From: Ketobacter sp964016105
GTDB taxonomy: Bacteria > Pseudomonadota > Gammaproteobacteria > Pseudomonadales > Ketobacteraceae
Assembly: GCA_964016105.1 (NCBI GenBank)
Contig: CAXHEX010000003.1
Span: 1 to 64,000, forward strand
Length of the DNA: 64,000 nucleotides
Direction of reading: 5' to 3'
Of the stretch, positions 26,270-34,195 are shown in pieces (the stretch's first letter is position 1; the number at the start of each line of letters is the position of its first letter). A program made the translations under genes and the position numbers. The notes under the pieces are model-generated. The model was not told the DNA's origin. It saw only the letters and a list, made by a program, of their open reading frames with translations, and did no database searches.

Positions 26270-26631
26270 ATTAATCCGTACTTCACTAGTACATCTTGAA
26301 GTTTGATGCCATCAACGGGCTTTTTAATAAAATCCAGCGCACCCAGGCCCATTACACGTTCCCGGGCCTCAGGTTGTATATCAGCCGATATCACAATAAC
26401 AATGCACTTGTGCCCTTCTTTCTTGATATGGTCTAACACACCGTAACCATCAAGCTCAGGCATAGTCAGGTCGAGAAAAACCATTTCGCCTTTACCTGAT
26501 CGAATGGCTTCCATACCCTCGACACCATTAGTGGCCATGGTAATCTCCACATCCCAGCCTTCTGGCAAAGAACGCTTGACCTGCTTGCGAGCCATGGCTG
26601 AGTCATCACATATCAAAAGCGGTATGGACAT
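26266..26631 (-). CDS. Single-domain response regulator (CheY-like)
   Basis: The product of 121 residues, from the ATG at 26631 (AGGAG a few bases upstream), is one receiver domain. Asp9 and Asp10 form the acidic pair, Asp54 (VFLDLTMPELDG) is the phosphate acceptor, and the C-terminal Lys is in FIKKPVDG. There is no output domain. It overlaps the CheC-like gene by 4 bp. The operon probably links an unseen kinase to the diguanylate cyclase, with CheC controlling signal duration (inference). Confidence 0.93.
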   Translation of the reverse strand: MSIPLLICDDSAMARKQVKRSLPEGWDVEITMATNGVEGMEAIRSGKGEMVFLDLTMPELDGYGVLDHIKKEGHKCIVIVISADIQPEARERVMGLGALDFIKKPVDGIKLQDVLVKYGLI

Positions 26632-26765
26632 GCTTCTCCTTTCAATTGCCCATTGGGAATACAAGTTGTATCTAAACAGTATAGACAGTTTCCTTCACTG
26701 GAACAGAAGAGGTTATAAAATTCAGCGGGGCCGGGAAATTTCGTTAATTTGGTGGGTTATGGCAC

Positions 26766-26791
26766 AAAAAAGCCCGCGAACATGCGGGCTT
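26766..26791 (-). terminator. Rho-independent terminator of class I fumarase
   Basis: On the minus strand an 8-bp stem AAGCCCGC/GCGGGCTT with a 6-base loop (26770-26791) is followed by a T run (26766-26771, part shared with the stem). It lies 20 bases past the fumarase stop codon. Confidence 0.9.
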
Positions 26792-26811
26792 CTTGCAACA
26801 AGCTAATATGA

Positions 26812-28329
26812 TTAGGATTGTTCCACCGGAATTTTCCCAATCTTAGCCTGCCATATTTTCGGCGCGGTATTGTGAACAGAAGTACCCCCGGCATCCACCG
26901 CTACAGTGACTGGCATATCTTCAACCACAAACTCATGAATGGCCTCCATGCCAAGCTCCTCAAACGCAACAATTCGGGATTTGCGGATAGCCTTGGATAC
27001 CAAATAAGCAGCTCCACCCACGGCCATCAGATACACCGCTTTGTGCTTCTTGATGGCATCGATAGCCGCAGGGCCACGCTCCGCTTTGCCTACCATACCC
27101 AGCAAGCCTGTTTTATCCAGCATGATTTCGGTGAATTTATCCATACGAGTTGAGGTAGTAGGACCAGCGGGGCCCACCACTTCATCACGCACCGGATCCA
27201 CCGGGCCCACGTAATAAATAAATTTACCTTTGAAATCCACCGGCAAAGGCTCACCCTTATTGATCATGTCAACCATGCGTTTATGAGCCGCATCTCGACC
27301 AGTTAAAAGGGTTCCTGATAATAAAATCGTATCACCGGGCTTCCATGATTGAACTTCTTCTTCGGTCACCTGATCTAAATTCACCCTCTTGGCCGTATCA
27401 CCACCGGCCATGGCGATCTCCGGCCAGTCTTCCAACTTGGGTACAGGCAAATCAGCAACACCACTGCCATCCAATACAAAATGAGCATGACGGGTTGCTG
27501 CGCAGTTTGGAATCATGGCAACAGGCAGCGAAGCCGCGTGGGTTGGATAATCTTTTATTTTCACGTCCACCACTGTGGTTAAACCACCCAAGCCCTGGGC
27601 GCCAATACCCAGTGCATTCACCTTATCGAACAGCTCTAATCGTAGCTCTTCAATACGATTACTGGGGCCTCTCTTCTGCAGCTCGTGGATGTCGATGGAA
27701 TCCATCAAAGACTCTTTTGCTAATACCATGGCTTTCTCAGCGGTGCCACCAATTCCGATACCCAGCATGCCCGGTGGACACCACCCTGCCCCCATGGTGG
27801 GTACTGTTTTCAGCACCCAATCCACAATGCTGTCGCTGGGGTTCAACATGACCATTTTGGATTTGTTTTCCGATCCGCCCCCTTTGGCTGCGATCTGTAC
27901 GTCAACCTTATCCCCTTCCACCACTTCGTAGTGTATGACTGCAGGGGTGTTATCTCTTGTATTTTTACGACCACCAGCAGGATCAGCCAGAATGGAGGCA
28001 CGCAGCACGTTATCCGGGTCATTATAGGCCTGACGGACACCCTCATTGATCATGTCAGTGACACTCATTTTGGCATCCCATTGCACGTTCATCCCCACCT
28101 TCACAAATACGGTGACAATGCCGGTGTCCTGACAAATGGGACGGTGGCCTTCTGCACACATCCTGGAATTTATCAGAATTTGAGCCATAGCATCCTTTGC
28201 AGCTGGCGACTCTTCGCTTTCGTATGCCTTATTAACTGCTTGAATAAAATCTTTGGGGTGGTAATAAGAAATATACTGCAGACTGTCTGCAATACTTTGA
28301 ATGAAATCGTCCTGGCGAATCACGGCCAT
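26812..28329 (-). CDS. Fumarate hydratase, class I ([4Fe-4S])
   Basis: The enzyme interconverts fumarate and malate in the TCA cycle. The 505-residue product is of class I type, with the N-terminal catalytic and C-terminal swivelling domains fused. Candidate cluster cysteines are in RPICQDTGIV, GAGWCPPGMLG and IPNCAATRHAHF. GPAGPTTSTRMD and LGMVGKAERGP mark the C-terminal domain. It resembles FumA/FumB rather than class II FumC. A terminator follows, so it is a single-gene transcript; the 431-bp upstream gap should carry its promoter. Confidence 0.95.
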   Translation of the reverse strand: MAVIRQDDFIQSIADSLQYISYYHPKDFIQAVNKAYESEESPAAKDAMAQILINSRMCAEGHRPICQDTGIVTVFVKVGMNVQWDAKMSVTDMINEGVRQAYNDPDNVLRASILADPAGGRKNTRDNTPAVIHYEVVEGDKVDVQIAAKGGGSENKSKMVMLNPSDSIVDWVLKTVPTMGAGWCPPGMLGIGIGGTAEKAMVLAKESLMDSIDIHELQKRGPSNRIEELRLELFDKVNALGIGAQGLGGLTTVVDVKIKDYPTHAASLPVAMIPNCAATRHAHFVLDGSGVADLPVPKLEDWPEIAMAGGDTAKRVNLDQVTEEEVQSWKPGDTILLSGTLLTGRDAAHKRMVDMINKGEPLPVDFKGKFIYYVGPVDPVRDEVVGPAGPTTSTRMDKFTEIMLDKTGLLGMVGKAERGPAAIDAIKKHKAVYLMAVGGAAYLVSKAIRKSRIVAFEELGMEAIHEFVVEDMPVTVAVDAGGTSVHNTAPKIWQAKIGKIPVEQS

Positions 28330-28760
28330 AGCCTAACCCTCTCTGTTTGGTCCTGCACTACTGTTTGCCGCCGCATTTTATCCCAATTACCGGCTTTGGC
28401 CAATTGAGGCGCGAGCCAGAAAAAAAGATCTATACTTACTTAACAGCCACGAAGGCAAATCACTGGATGACCTGATCCTTCAAAAGACCGACCTGTAACC
28501 CGGCGTTTTTCGGAGCTTTTTTCGTCAATTTGAGGTTTTATTGTGGTGGTTGTGTTAAAAGAATCGGAAATAGGGCTCGGATACACAAAAACCTCCATTT
28601 GCTTCTCACTATGTAACGGTTACACAACAGTGTGATGGTCAGTAGGCTTTATAATAAGCGCACAGGGAGAAGACTTCTGTCAGGGTAAGGGTATTCGAAC
28701 ACATTTTATTGAAATCGAACCCCGAACCTATGGAGTGGATTCAAGTAAATAGGCAGTAAG
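28330..28760. other. Intergenic region between fumarase and the 516-residue gene
   Basis: The 431 bases separate two divergent genes. A frame of 53 codons (28337-28498, plus strand) has no ATG, GTG or TTG. A 13-bp palindrome (28612-28624) and a TATAAT hexamer (28650-28655) lie on the side of the 516-residue gene. Nothing else stands out. Confidence 0.5.
28612..28655 (+). promoter_or_regulatory. Palindrome and -10 element upstream of the 516-residue gene
   Basis: TGTAAC-G-GTTACA is a perfect 13-bp palindrome (28612-28624). A consensus TATAAT follows at 28650-28655. No good -35 hexamer is visible at 16-18 bases, which would suit a promoter needing an activator bound at the palindrome. This is inference from motifs only. 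Confidence 0.35.
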
Positions 28761-30311
28761 ATGATGAACGGACAACTCAAGGTTCCAAACACGGAACGAA
28801 CCCAAAATTTGCTCTTGGATTTCGACAGCAAAAGCTTGGCAGCGGAGATAAAGGATTTACCCTACGTGGATATTCCCAGCGCTCTTATGCTGGTTCACCG
28901 TAAATTACACAGTTTTAACCGTTTCTACCTATCCCCCGTAAAACGGCTGCAGCTGGTAGGACCTTTCCACTATGCTTTTCAACGCTTTCTGGACTACTAC
29001 CGAAATCAATTCAGTGGAGGCCTGTTCGCCAGGGAAATGAATCCTAATGACCTGGAAAATCTAATGTCATTTATCCAGGAGTTGGGTTTTGCCTACAAAC
29101 ACATTGTCCAAGACACCCTGCAGAAAAATAAAAAGCCTGCAGGCATAGCCACTGCCATATACATGGCCATGAGCTATCAATACTACTACGCTATGTTCTC
29201 CTACAACCGCGGTCGTATGCTATCCAATGGATTTTGGAAAGACATTCATCAATTGTACTTTCTTGGCTGCGAATTGGGCCAGGAAGATTTAGCAGTATCC
29301 ACTCCCGAAGAAAAAAACGTGTCGCTCACCCAGCTCTATAAGCGCTGTATTCTGATGGGTTTATCGTCTCCCCACGCCATGACCGCGGAAGACCAATGGC
29401 GCACGTCTGATTACTTGATCCGCCATGGGGATTTGATGAAGCTATTGATCCCAGATTCTGTGGCCGCCATTACCGAGTCCTATCATGTGGTGGTTGACTG
29501 CCAGGCTCCCGCCAATGTGCCTAACTACAAAGATTTTAATATACCGTTTCTTGAAGATTGCCGGGTGCTGGATTTAACTCCGCTACTGGAAACCGTGCAT
29601 CGCCACCTGCGTGCCGCCCAGACCGGCGACACCAGCCATACTGTCCATATAGGTAACCTGCCCAGGCAGCAAGCCGTGGATTTTTTCACGAACCTTTACA
29701 ACACCTGGTCCCATAACACCGAGCGGCAACATGAGCGCAAACCCATTGATGAAAAGATTGGATTGGTGTGGGGGCTTGAAAATATTTGTCGCATGCTGGA
29801 TCCCGAACATCGACGTCTGGCCAGCCTGGAGAGTCGCAACAACAGTGCCGACAATAGGGCCTGGTCCAGAGGCAAAGACGAGAGCGTTACGGGCATTCGC
29901 GTTTCAGTAAGTGGCGATGCCGCTCCCCAGGCTGGACAAGTGGTTGCCATGATCAGACAGCGCAATAGCGGTAAGATATTACAGATTGGCATGGTGAAAT
30001 GGGCAGCCATCAGTCAAGACGAGTTACCGGAATGTGGCATCACCTTACTGCGGGGCAACACCCATAAGGTAGATATACTGCATCCGGAAGACGCCGAGGA
30101 CCGTCGCAACGGTCTTCTGGTGCTACAAAAGGGAAGACCCCAAAACCCCGCACGCTGCCTTGTGGTGGCACCCAACAAGTTATTAAAAACCGGAACCGAG
30201 ACCGCAATTCAATCCCCGGAGCATATGGAAAAGCAACAGATTGAAGTTCAGAACATTACCCAGCGCAGCCGCTTGGTGGATGTCTATGCCGTCAAACTGG
30301 TTGAGAACTAG
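28761..30311 (+). CDS. Conserved-looking cytosolic protein, 516 residues, unknown
   Basis: I do not recognise a named family. The first ~320 residues are mostly helical and rich in Tyr and Phe (YQYYYAMFSYNRGR), with no signal peptide or membrane segment. A basic region of about 330-370 (NTERQHERKPIDEK) is followed by a beta-rich C-terminal domain (about 375-515), for example ESVTGIRVSV, GQVVAMIRQ, LQIGMVKWAA and CGITLLRG. That C-terminal part is reminiscent of a PilZ-type barrel, but I cannot see the RxxxR and DxSxxG signature clearly, so the resemblance is weak. It overlaps the convergent yihY gene by 4 bp. Confidence 0.7.
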   Translation: MMNGQLKVPNTERTQNLLLDFDSKSLAAEIKDLPYVDIPSALMLVHRKLHSFNRFYLSPVKRLQLVGPFHYAFQRFLDYYRNQFSGGLFAREMNPNDLENLMSFIQELGFAYKHIVQDTLQKNKKPAGIATAIYMAMSYQYYYAMFSYNRGRMLSNGFWKDIHQLYFLGCELGQEDLAVSTPEEKNVSLTQLYKRCILMGLSSPHAMTAEDQWRTSDYLIRHGDLMKLLIPDSVAAITESYHVVVDCQAPANVPNYKDFNIPFLEDCRVLDLTPLLETVHRHLRAAQTGDTSHTVHIGNLPRQQAVDFFTNLYNTWSHNTERQHERKPIDEKIGLVWGLENICRMLDPEHRRLASLESRNNSADNRAWSRGKDESVTGIRVSVSGDAAPQAGQVVAMIRQRNSGKILQIGMVKWAAISQDELPECGITLLRGNTHKVDILHPEDAEDRRNGLLVLQKGRPQNPARCLVVAPNKLLKTGTETAIQSPEHMEKQQIEVQNITQRSRLVDVYAVKLVEN

Positions 30312-31555
30312 TTAGGTGCTTGTTTGAATTCAAATAGCTCGGCCAGTGGCAGCTGCCATTGCTGGTAACACTGGTCGAGCCCCGTTCCATAGATCTCAAT
30401 AACTTTCTGTTGCCATGGACTGTCATTTTCAAGGTCTAGCTCAATGGCGTCACCAAAACTATCTTGAAACAGCTGTGCCAAGGTGTACTTATGCAGATCC
30501 CTGCTGAGACTCACATTGCCGTCCGGGACGCGACTCACAAGCTGTAAAGCGGTCAGCATATCCATACAGGTTTCCCACTGAGAGCCTGTAATCCATGGCA
30601 TGTTCTGCAACAGACGTGTTTCATCTTCTACGCTGCCACTGGCCTGGTTGCGGTACAACACTTCAAGGATGGAGAGCGAAATTCCCAGTGAGGATTTGGA
30701 TTGGGTTTTGCCGGTTTTAAAGTTAGTCAGGGCTTGCACCACCTCGGCACCGGCGAGAAGAATAAACCAAGACACCAAAATCCAAATCAAAAACAGCGGC
30801 ACCGCGGCAAACGCACCATATACTAACTGGTAAGTGGGAAATAACGTGATAAATAACGTCATGGCTCGCCGCGCCAAATCAAATGCGATGGCTGCAATCA
30901 ACCCTCCCATCAGGCCATGGCGGATGGGGACACGGGTATTGGGTATGGCAATGTAAGCCAATGAGAAAGCAAGGGAACTCAGCAAAATGGGCAGAAACGC
31001 CAGTACCGCCGCCTGCACACCCGGTAGGGGCACTGCATCATAAATCGCTTTTAGAGACGCCAGGTAGGACGAAACCGCAAACGCCCCCCCCATCATAACC
31101 GGCCCCAAACTCAACAGAGCCCAATACAATAAAAAACCATTCACCCCCTTGCGCGACTCGGTGACGTGCCAAATGGTATTAAATGACGTCTCGATCTTAC
31201 GTAACATCAGTACCGAGGTCACAAATAACATGGCCACACCGATCGAGGTCAAACTTGACGCCTGGTTGGCAAAATTATGCAGATACTCTTCCAGCTGCGT
31301 CCCGGTGGAGGGGACGAAGTGCTCAAAAACGAAACTCTGCATTTTAGATTCCATGCCCTTGAGTTCTGGAATCAACGCCAAAATGGAGTAAACCACTGTC
31401 ATCATGGGCACTACTGCAAACAATGACGTAAACGCCAAATAAAACGCAGAGCGAGCATTGCCATGACGGAAATAACTGGTCACCACGTAGCGCACAAAAG
31501 CAATTGGCGGATAGGCAAGCAGCCTTTGTATTTGAGACAGAAGATCGCTCTTCAA
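30308..31555 (-). CDS. YihY/BrkB-family inner-membrane protein
   Basis: The 415-residue product has about six membrane helices between residues 30 and 275, with the family pattern ARSAFYLAFTSLFAVVPMMTVVYS at the start and FLIWILVSWFILLAGAEVV at the last helix. A cytosolic C-terminal domain of about 130 residues follows. The family was once called ribonuclease BN, but that activity belongs to another protein; real function is unknown. Its start is divergent from arsC. Confidence 0.88.
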   Translation of the reverse strand: MKSDLLSQIQRLLAYPPIAFVRYVVTSYFRHGNARSAFYLAFTSLFAVVPMMTVVYSILALIPELKGMESKMQSFVFEHFVPSTGTQLEEYLHNFANQASSLTSIGVAMLFVTSVLMLRKIETSFNTIWHVTESRKGVNGFLLYWALLSLGPVMMGGAFAVSSYLASLKAIYDAVPLPGVQAAVLAFLPILLSSLAFSLAYIAIPNTRVPIRHGLMGGLIAAIAFDLARRAMTLFITLFPTYQLVYGAFAAVPLFLIWILVSWFILLAGAEVVQALTNFKTGKTQSKSSLGISLSILEVLYRNQASGSVEDETRLLQNMPWITGSQWETCMDMLTALQLVSRVPDGNVSLSRDLHKYTLAQLFQDSFGDAIELDLENDSPWQQKVIEIYGTGLDQCYQQWQLPLAELFEFKQAPN

Positions 31556-31639
31556 CGGTTTTCTCCTTGGTTAACCCCGCATTTAGTCTATACAATAGTA
31601 CCCCAGCCAAACAACTTCAGCCGCTGCGGAAACGGAACA

Positions 31640-31984
31640 ATGATACAGATATACCATAACCCTCGATGCTCAAAGTCTCGGGAAACCCTAAAGTTATTGC
31701 AATCTAAAGGCATCGAGCCCGAGGTCATCCTTTACCTGGAAACCCCACCAAACGTAGCCACCATAAAATCGCTATTGAAAAAAATGGGTAAGAAGCCCAA
31801 AGAGGCCATGCGCACCAAAGAAGCCGAGTTCAAGGCCCAGGGCTTGAATGGTGACGACGTCAGCGACGCACAGCTAATTGAGGCCATGGCCAGCACGCCT
31901 AAACTCATTGAGCGCCCCATTGTGGTCAATGGCAAAAAAGCGGCTCTGGGCCGTCCCCCGGAGCAGGTACTGGAAATTCTATGA
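31640..31984 (+). CDS. ArsC-family reductase (arsenate reductase-like)
   Basis: The product from the ATG at 31640 has 114 residues and begins MIQIYHNPRCSKSRETL, where Cys10 is the catalytic cysteine of glutaredoxin-linked ArsC proteins. The C-terminal ERPIVVNGKKAALGRPPEQVLEIL is the other family signature, including the conserved Arg. It may reduce arsenate, but no ars transporter or regulator is nearby, so another role such as a Spx/ArsC-type reductase is open. It overlaps wrbA by 4 bp. The longer frame from 31463 overlaps the divergent yihY start and is unlikely. Confidence 0.92.
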   Translation: MIQIYHNPRCSKSRETLKLLQSKGIEPEVILYLETPPNVATIKSLLKKMGKKPKEAMRTKEAEFKAQGLNGDDVSDAQLIEAMASTPKLIERPIVVNGKKAALGRPPEQVLEIL

Positions 31985-32577
31985 GCTGCAAGATTCTGGT
32001 GCTCTATTACAGTCGCCACGGTAATACTCGTAATATGGCACAAGCCATTGCTGCTGGTGTAGAGAAGGTAGACGCCGCCGAAGCCGTGTTGCGTACGGTG
32101 CCCGCGGTATCTGCAAACACCCAAGCCAGTGAACCGGACATTCCAGATGAGGGTGACCTTTACGCAACAGTAAATGATCTTGATGAGTGCCAAGGATTGA
32201 TTTTGGGGTCCGCCACCCGCTTTGGCAACATGGCTGCACCCCTGAAATATTTTCTGGACAGCACCAGTGACCTGTGGATGAAAGGCGCTTTGATTAACAA
32301 GCCCGCCGGTGTATTCACATCCACCAGCAGCTTGCACGGCGGCCAGGAAAGCACCCTGCTCACCATGATTTTGCCCCTTATTCACCATGGAATGGTGTAC
32401 GCCGGCATTCCGTACGATCAAGCCGCCCTTTCTCAAACTCAATCCGGTGGGACCCCTTACGGTGCTAGCCATTGGGCAGGTGCAGACAACAGCCGCTCAC
32501 TGGATGAACATGAAATCGCTCTGTGTGAAGCTCAAGGCAGCAGAATCGCCCAACTGGCATTGAAACTAAAAGACTAA
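31981..32577 (+). CDS. wrbA: NAD(P)H:quinone oxidoreductase WrbA
   Basis: WrbA is a tetrameric FMN flavoprotein that reduces quinones by two electrons, protecting against redox cycling. The 198-residue length is normal. The phosphate loop is YYSRHGNTRNMA, and the family motifs GSATRFGNMAAPLKYFLD and FTSTSSLHGGQEST are intact. The ATGA overlap with arsC and 1-bp gap to the DUF2069 gene indicate one operon. This three-gene order is found in other gammaproteobacteria. Confidence 0.95.
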   Translation: MSCKILVLYYSRHGNTRNMAQAIAAGVEKVDAAEAVLRTVPAVSANTQASEPDIPDEGDLYATVNDLDECQGLILGSATRFGNMAAPLKYFLDSTSDLWMKGALINKPAGVFTSTSSLHGGQESTLLTMILPLIHHGMVYAGIPYDQAALSQTQSGGTPYGASHWAGADNSRSLDEHEIALCEAQGSRIAQLALKLKD

Positions 32578-32578
32578 A

Positions 32579-32980
32579 ATGACTTCAGACAATCAACCTA
32601 CACCAACAACTCAAGATGACCGCCTGATTAAAAGGGCCAATCTCACCTACCAACTCACTGTTCTCAGTTTGTTGGGTTTGTTGCTGCTTTTTCCCATTTG
32701 GTTTTTTGCTTTTAGCGCCACCGAGCATCCCTGGACCATCACCGCCATTCACCTGGTTCCCCTTTTGATGTTCGTTCCTGGCTTAATGCAACGTCGCCCC
32801 CGAGTGTTTGCCTGGCTTTGCTTTGTGATATTGCTGTATTTCTGCCAAGGTGTCATGAACGCGTTCGCTCTACCTGAGTTATTAGGCAAAATAGGTCTGG
32901 TGGAAACCGTGCTCTGTGTGGTCCTCTTCTGTTCTGCAATGATGGCGGCGCGCTATCATGGGCAGTTGGTTTATCGTTAA
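32579..32980 (+). CDS. DUF2069-family small membrane protein
   Basis: The 133-residue product has a short polar N-terminus, then four hydrophobic segments (about 27-47, 53-73, 80-100 and 107-125). It matches the DUF2069 pattern, with a short acidic lead and the HLVPLLMFVPGL region. Function is unknown. It follows wrbA by one base and ends that operon, and the inverted-repeat element starts 12 bp after its stop. Confidence 0.82.
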   Translation: MTSDNQPTPTTQDDRLIKRANLTYQLTVLSLLGLLLLFPIWFFAFSATEHPWTITAIHLVPLLMFVPGLMQRRPRVFAWLCFVILLYFCQGVMNAFALPELLGKIGLVETVLCVVLFCSAMMAARYHGQLVYR

Positions 32981-32991
32981 AGAAACGGTGG

Positions 32992-33186
32992 CAGAGAGCC
33001 TCTGGGTGAGGCTGTGGTTTTAGTCCTCTTTGTGCAGCCGAGCATCGCAGAATTGAGCGGGGGAAGGCGGGGAGTGTCTGAGCGCGTAGCGCGAGTTCCC
33101 CCGCCGCCGCTCAATTCGAGAAGCACAGGGGAGCCGAAGGCCAAACGGCGAGGGCAAAAAGTACAGCCTTGCTCAGAGGCTCTCTG
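32992..33186. repeat. Nested inverted-repeat element with 13-bp ends
   Basis: The 195-bp unit has perfect 13-bp terminal inverted repeats (32992-33004 and 33174-33186). An inner pair of 11 bp, GAATTGAGCGG (33050-33060) and its complement (33107-33117), encloses a GCGC-GTA-GCGC hairpin. It carries the words GGGAGCCGAAGGC and AGCGCGTAGCGCGAGT, which I know from intergenic repeats of other gammaproteobacteria. It has no ORF and could be a MITE-like unit or a structured RNA region. Confidence 0.72.
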
Positions 33187-33208
33187 AAATCAAACTATAA
33201 CCAGAAAC

Positions 33209-34195
33209 TTAAACCAGCTCAGATTCAACCCGACGTTTAATGAATTTGGCCTGCTCTACCAACTCTTCCCAGGTAAGCAACTTCTCCTTCGCCCCGCGAT
33301 GCATCAGGACCGATTCCGCGTTGGTCATGGCAAAGTGAATCACCTTATCCATATCAAAACCCCGCATAAACACAGCGGTGAAGGTTGAGGCAAAGGCATC
33401 GCCGGCGCCAGTGGTTTCCAGCACTTCAAGATTATCAGCGGGATAGCCCCTGTAAAAACAGTTACGATCGAAAACATGAACCCCATCACCACCATCGGTT
33501 ATGACAAACACCTTAGGTGGCAGTAGCCCAGCCATCTTTTGCAAGAGCTGTTTTGCAGGCGGCCGCTCACTGTAATCCTCGCCCATGAATTTACAGGCTT
33601 CTTCCAGGTTCATTACCAGCAGTTCCGTTTTTTGTAACAGTGGCATCAAAGCTTCATGGCCTTTTTCCGCCTGATAATTACTGGGATTAAATGCCACACG
33701 GTAATGATGCTCACTGAGCAATTCCACAACCGTATCAAAACTGGTTAGAAGCATACTGGCCAAATAGACCCACTCACAATCAAATGGCTCAATCTCATTT
33801 AGATGCAAGTTATTGTTCGCGCCTTTGTATGCCAAAATCGTGCGGTCGTGGGCAAAACTGTTCAAAATTATCGACAGGCCAGTGACCCCCTGCCGCGGAC
33901 CAATAAAATCAATTTTCTCCCGGGCCAAAGCTTGAATCACATAGTCGCCATTGCCATCGTTACCCACCTTACCAAGAAAGGCTGTTTTCATACCCAGACG
34001 GGAAAATGTGGTGGCACAATTGGTTCCGCCACCACCCACTTTCAGATCCAATTCCTTAACCAGGATTTTACTCCCCAACGGGAAGGCAATCAGTTTCTCC
34101 TGGGTTGTGGGGGTTTCTATCCGGATTAATTCAGAATCTGTATCCGCAAACTGGTCAACCGTGGCACTGCCAATGGCGACAATATCGTATTTCAT
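33209..34195 (-). CDS. PfkB-family sugar or nucleoside kinase
   Basis: The 328-residue product has the ribokinase fold. KVGGGGTNCATTFSRLGM is the N-terminal PfkB signature, and ETTGAGDAFASTF is the C-terminal one with catalytic Asp and the GAGD anion hole. Its start overlaps the end of glgA by 4 bp, so translation is coupled. In this setting it may phosphorylate a hexose or a related sugar made during glycogen turnover, but the substrate cannot be told from sequence; the family includes ribokinase, fructokinase and adenosine kinase. Confidence 0.88.
   Translation of the reverse strand: MKYDIVAIGSATVDQFADTDSELIRIETPTTQEKLIAFPLGSKILVKELDLKVGGGGTNCATTFSRLGMKTAFLGKVGNDGNGDYVIQALAREKIDFIGPRQGVTGLSIILNSFAHDRTILAYKGANNNLHLNEIEPFDCEWVYLASMLLTSFDTVVELLSEHHYRVAFNPSNYQAEKGHEALMPLLQKTELLVMNLEEACKFMGEDYSERPPAKQLLQKMAGLLPPKVFVITDGGDGVHVFDRNCFYRGYPADNLEVLETTGAGDAFASTFTAVFMRGFDMDKVIHFAMTNAESVLMHRGAKEKLLTWEELVEQAKFIKRRVESELV

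Noticed and set aside
28337..28498. 53-codon open frame between fumarase and the 516-residue gene
   Set aside because: It has no ATG, GTG or TTG codon to start from and no ribosome site.
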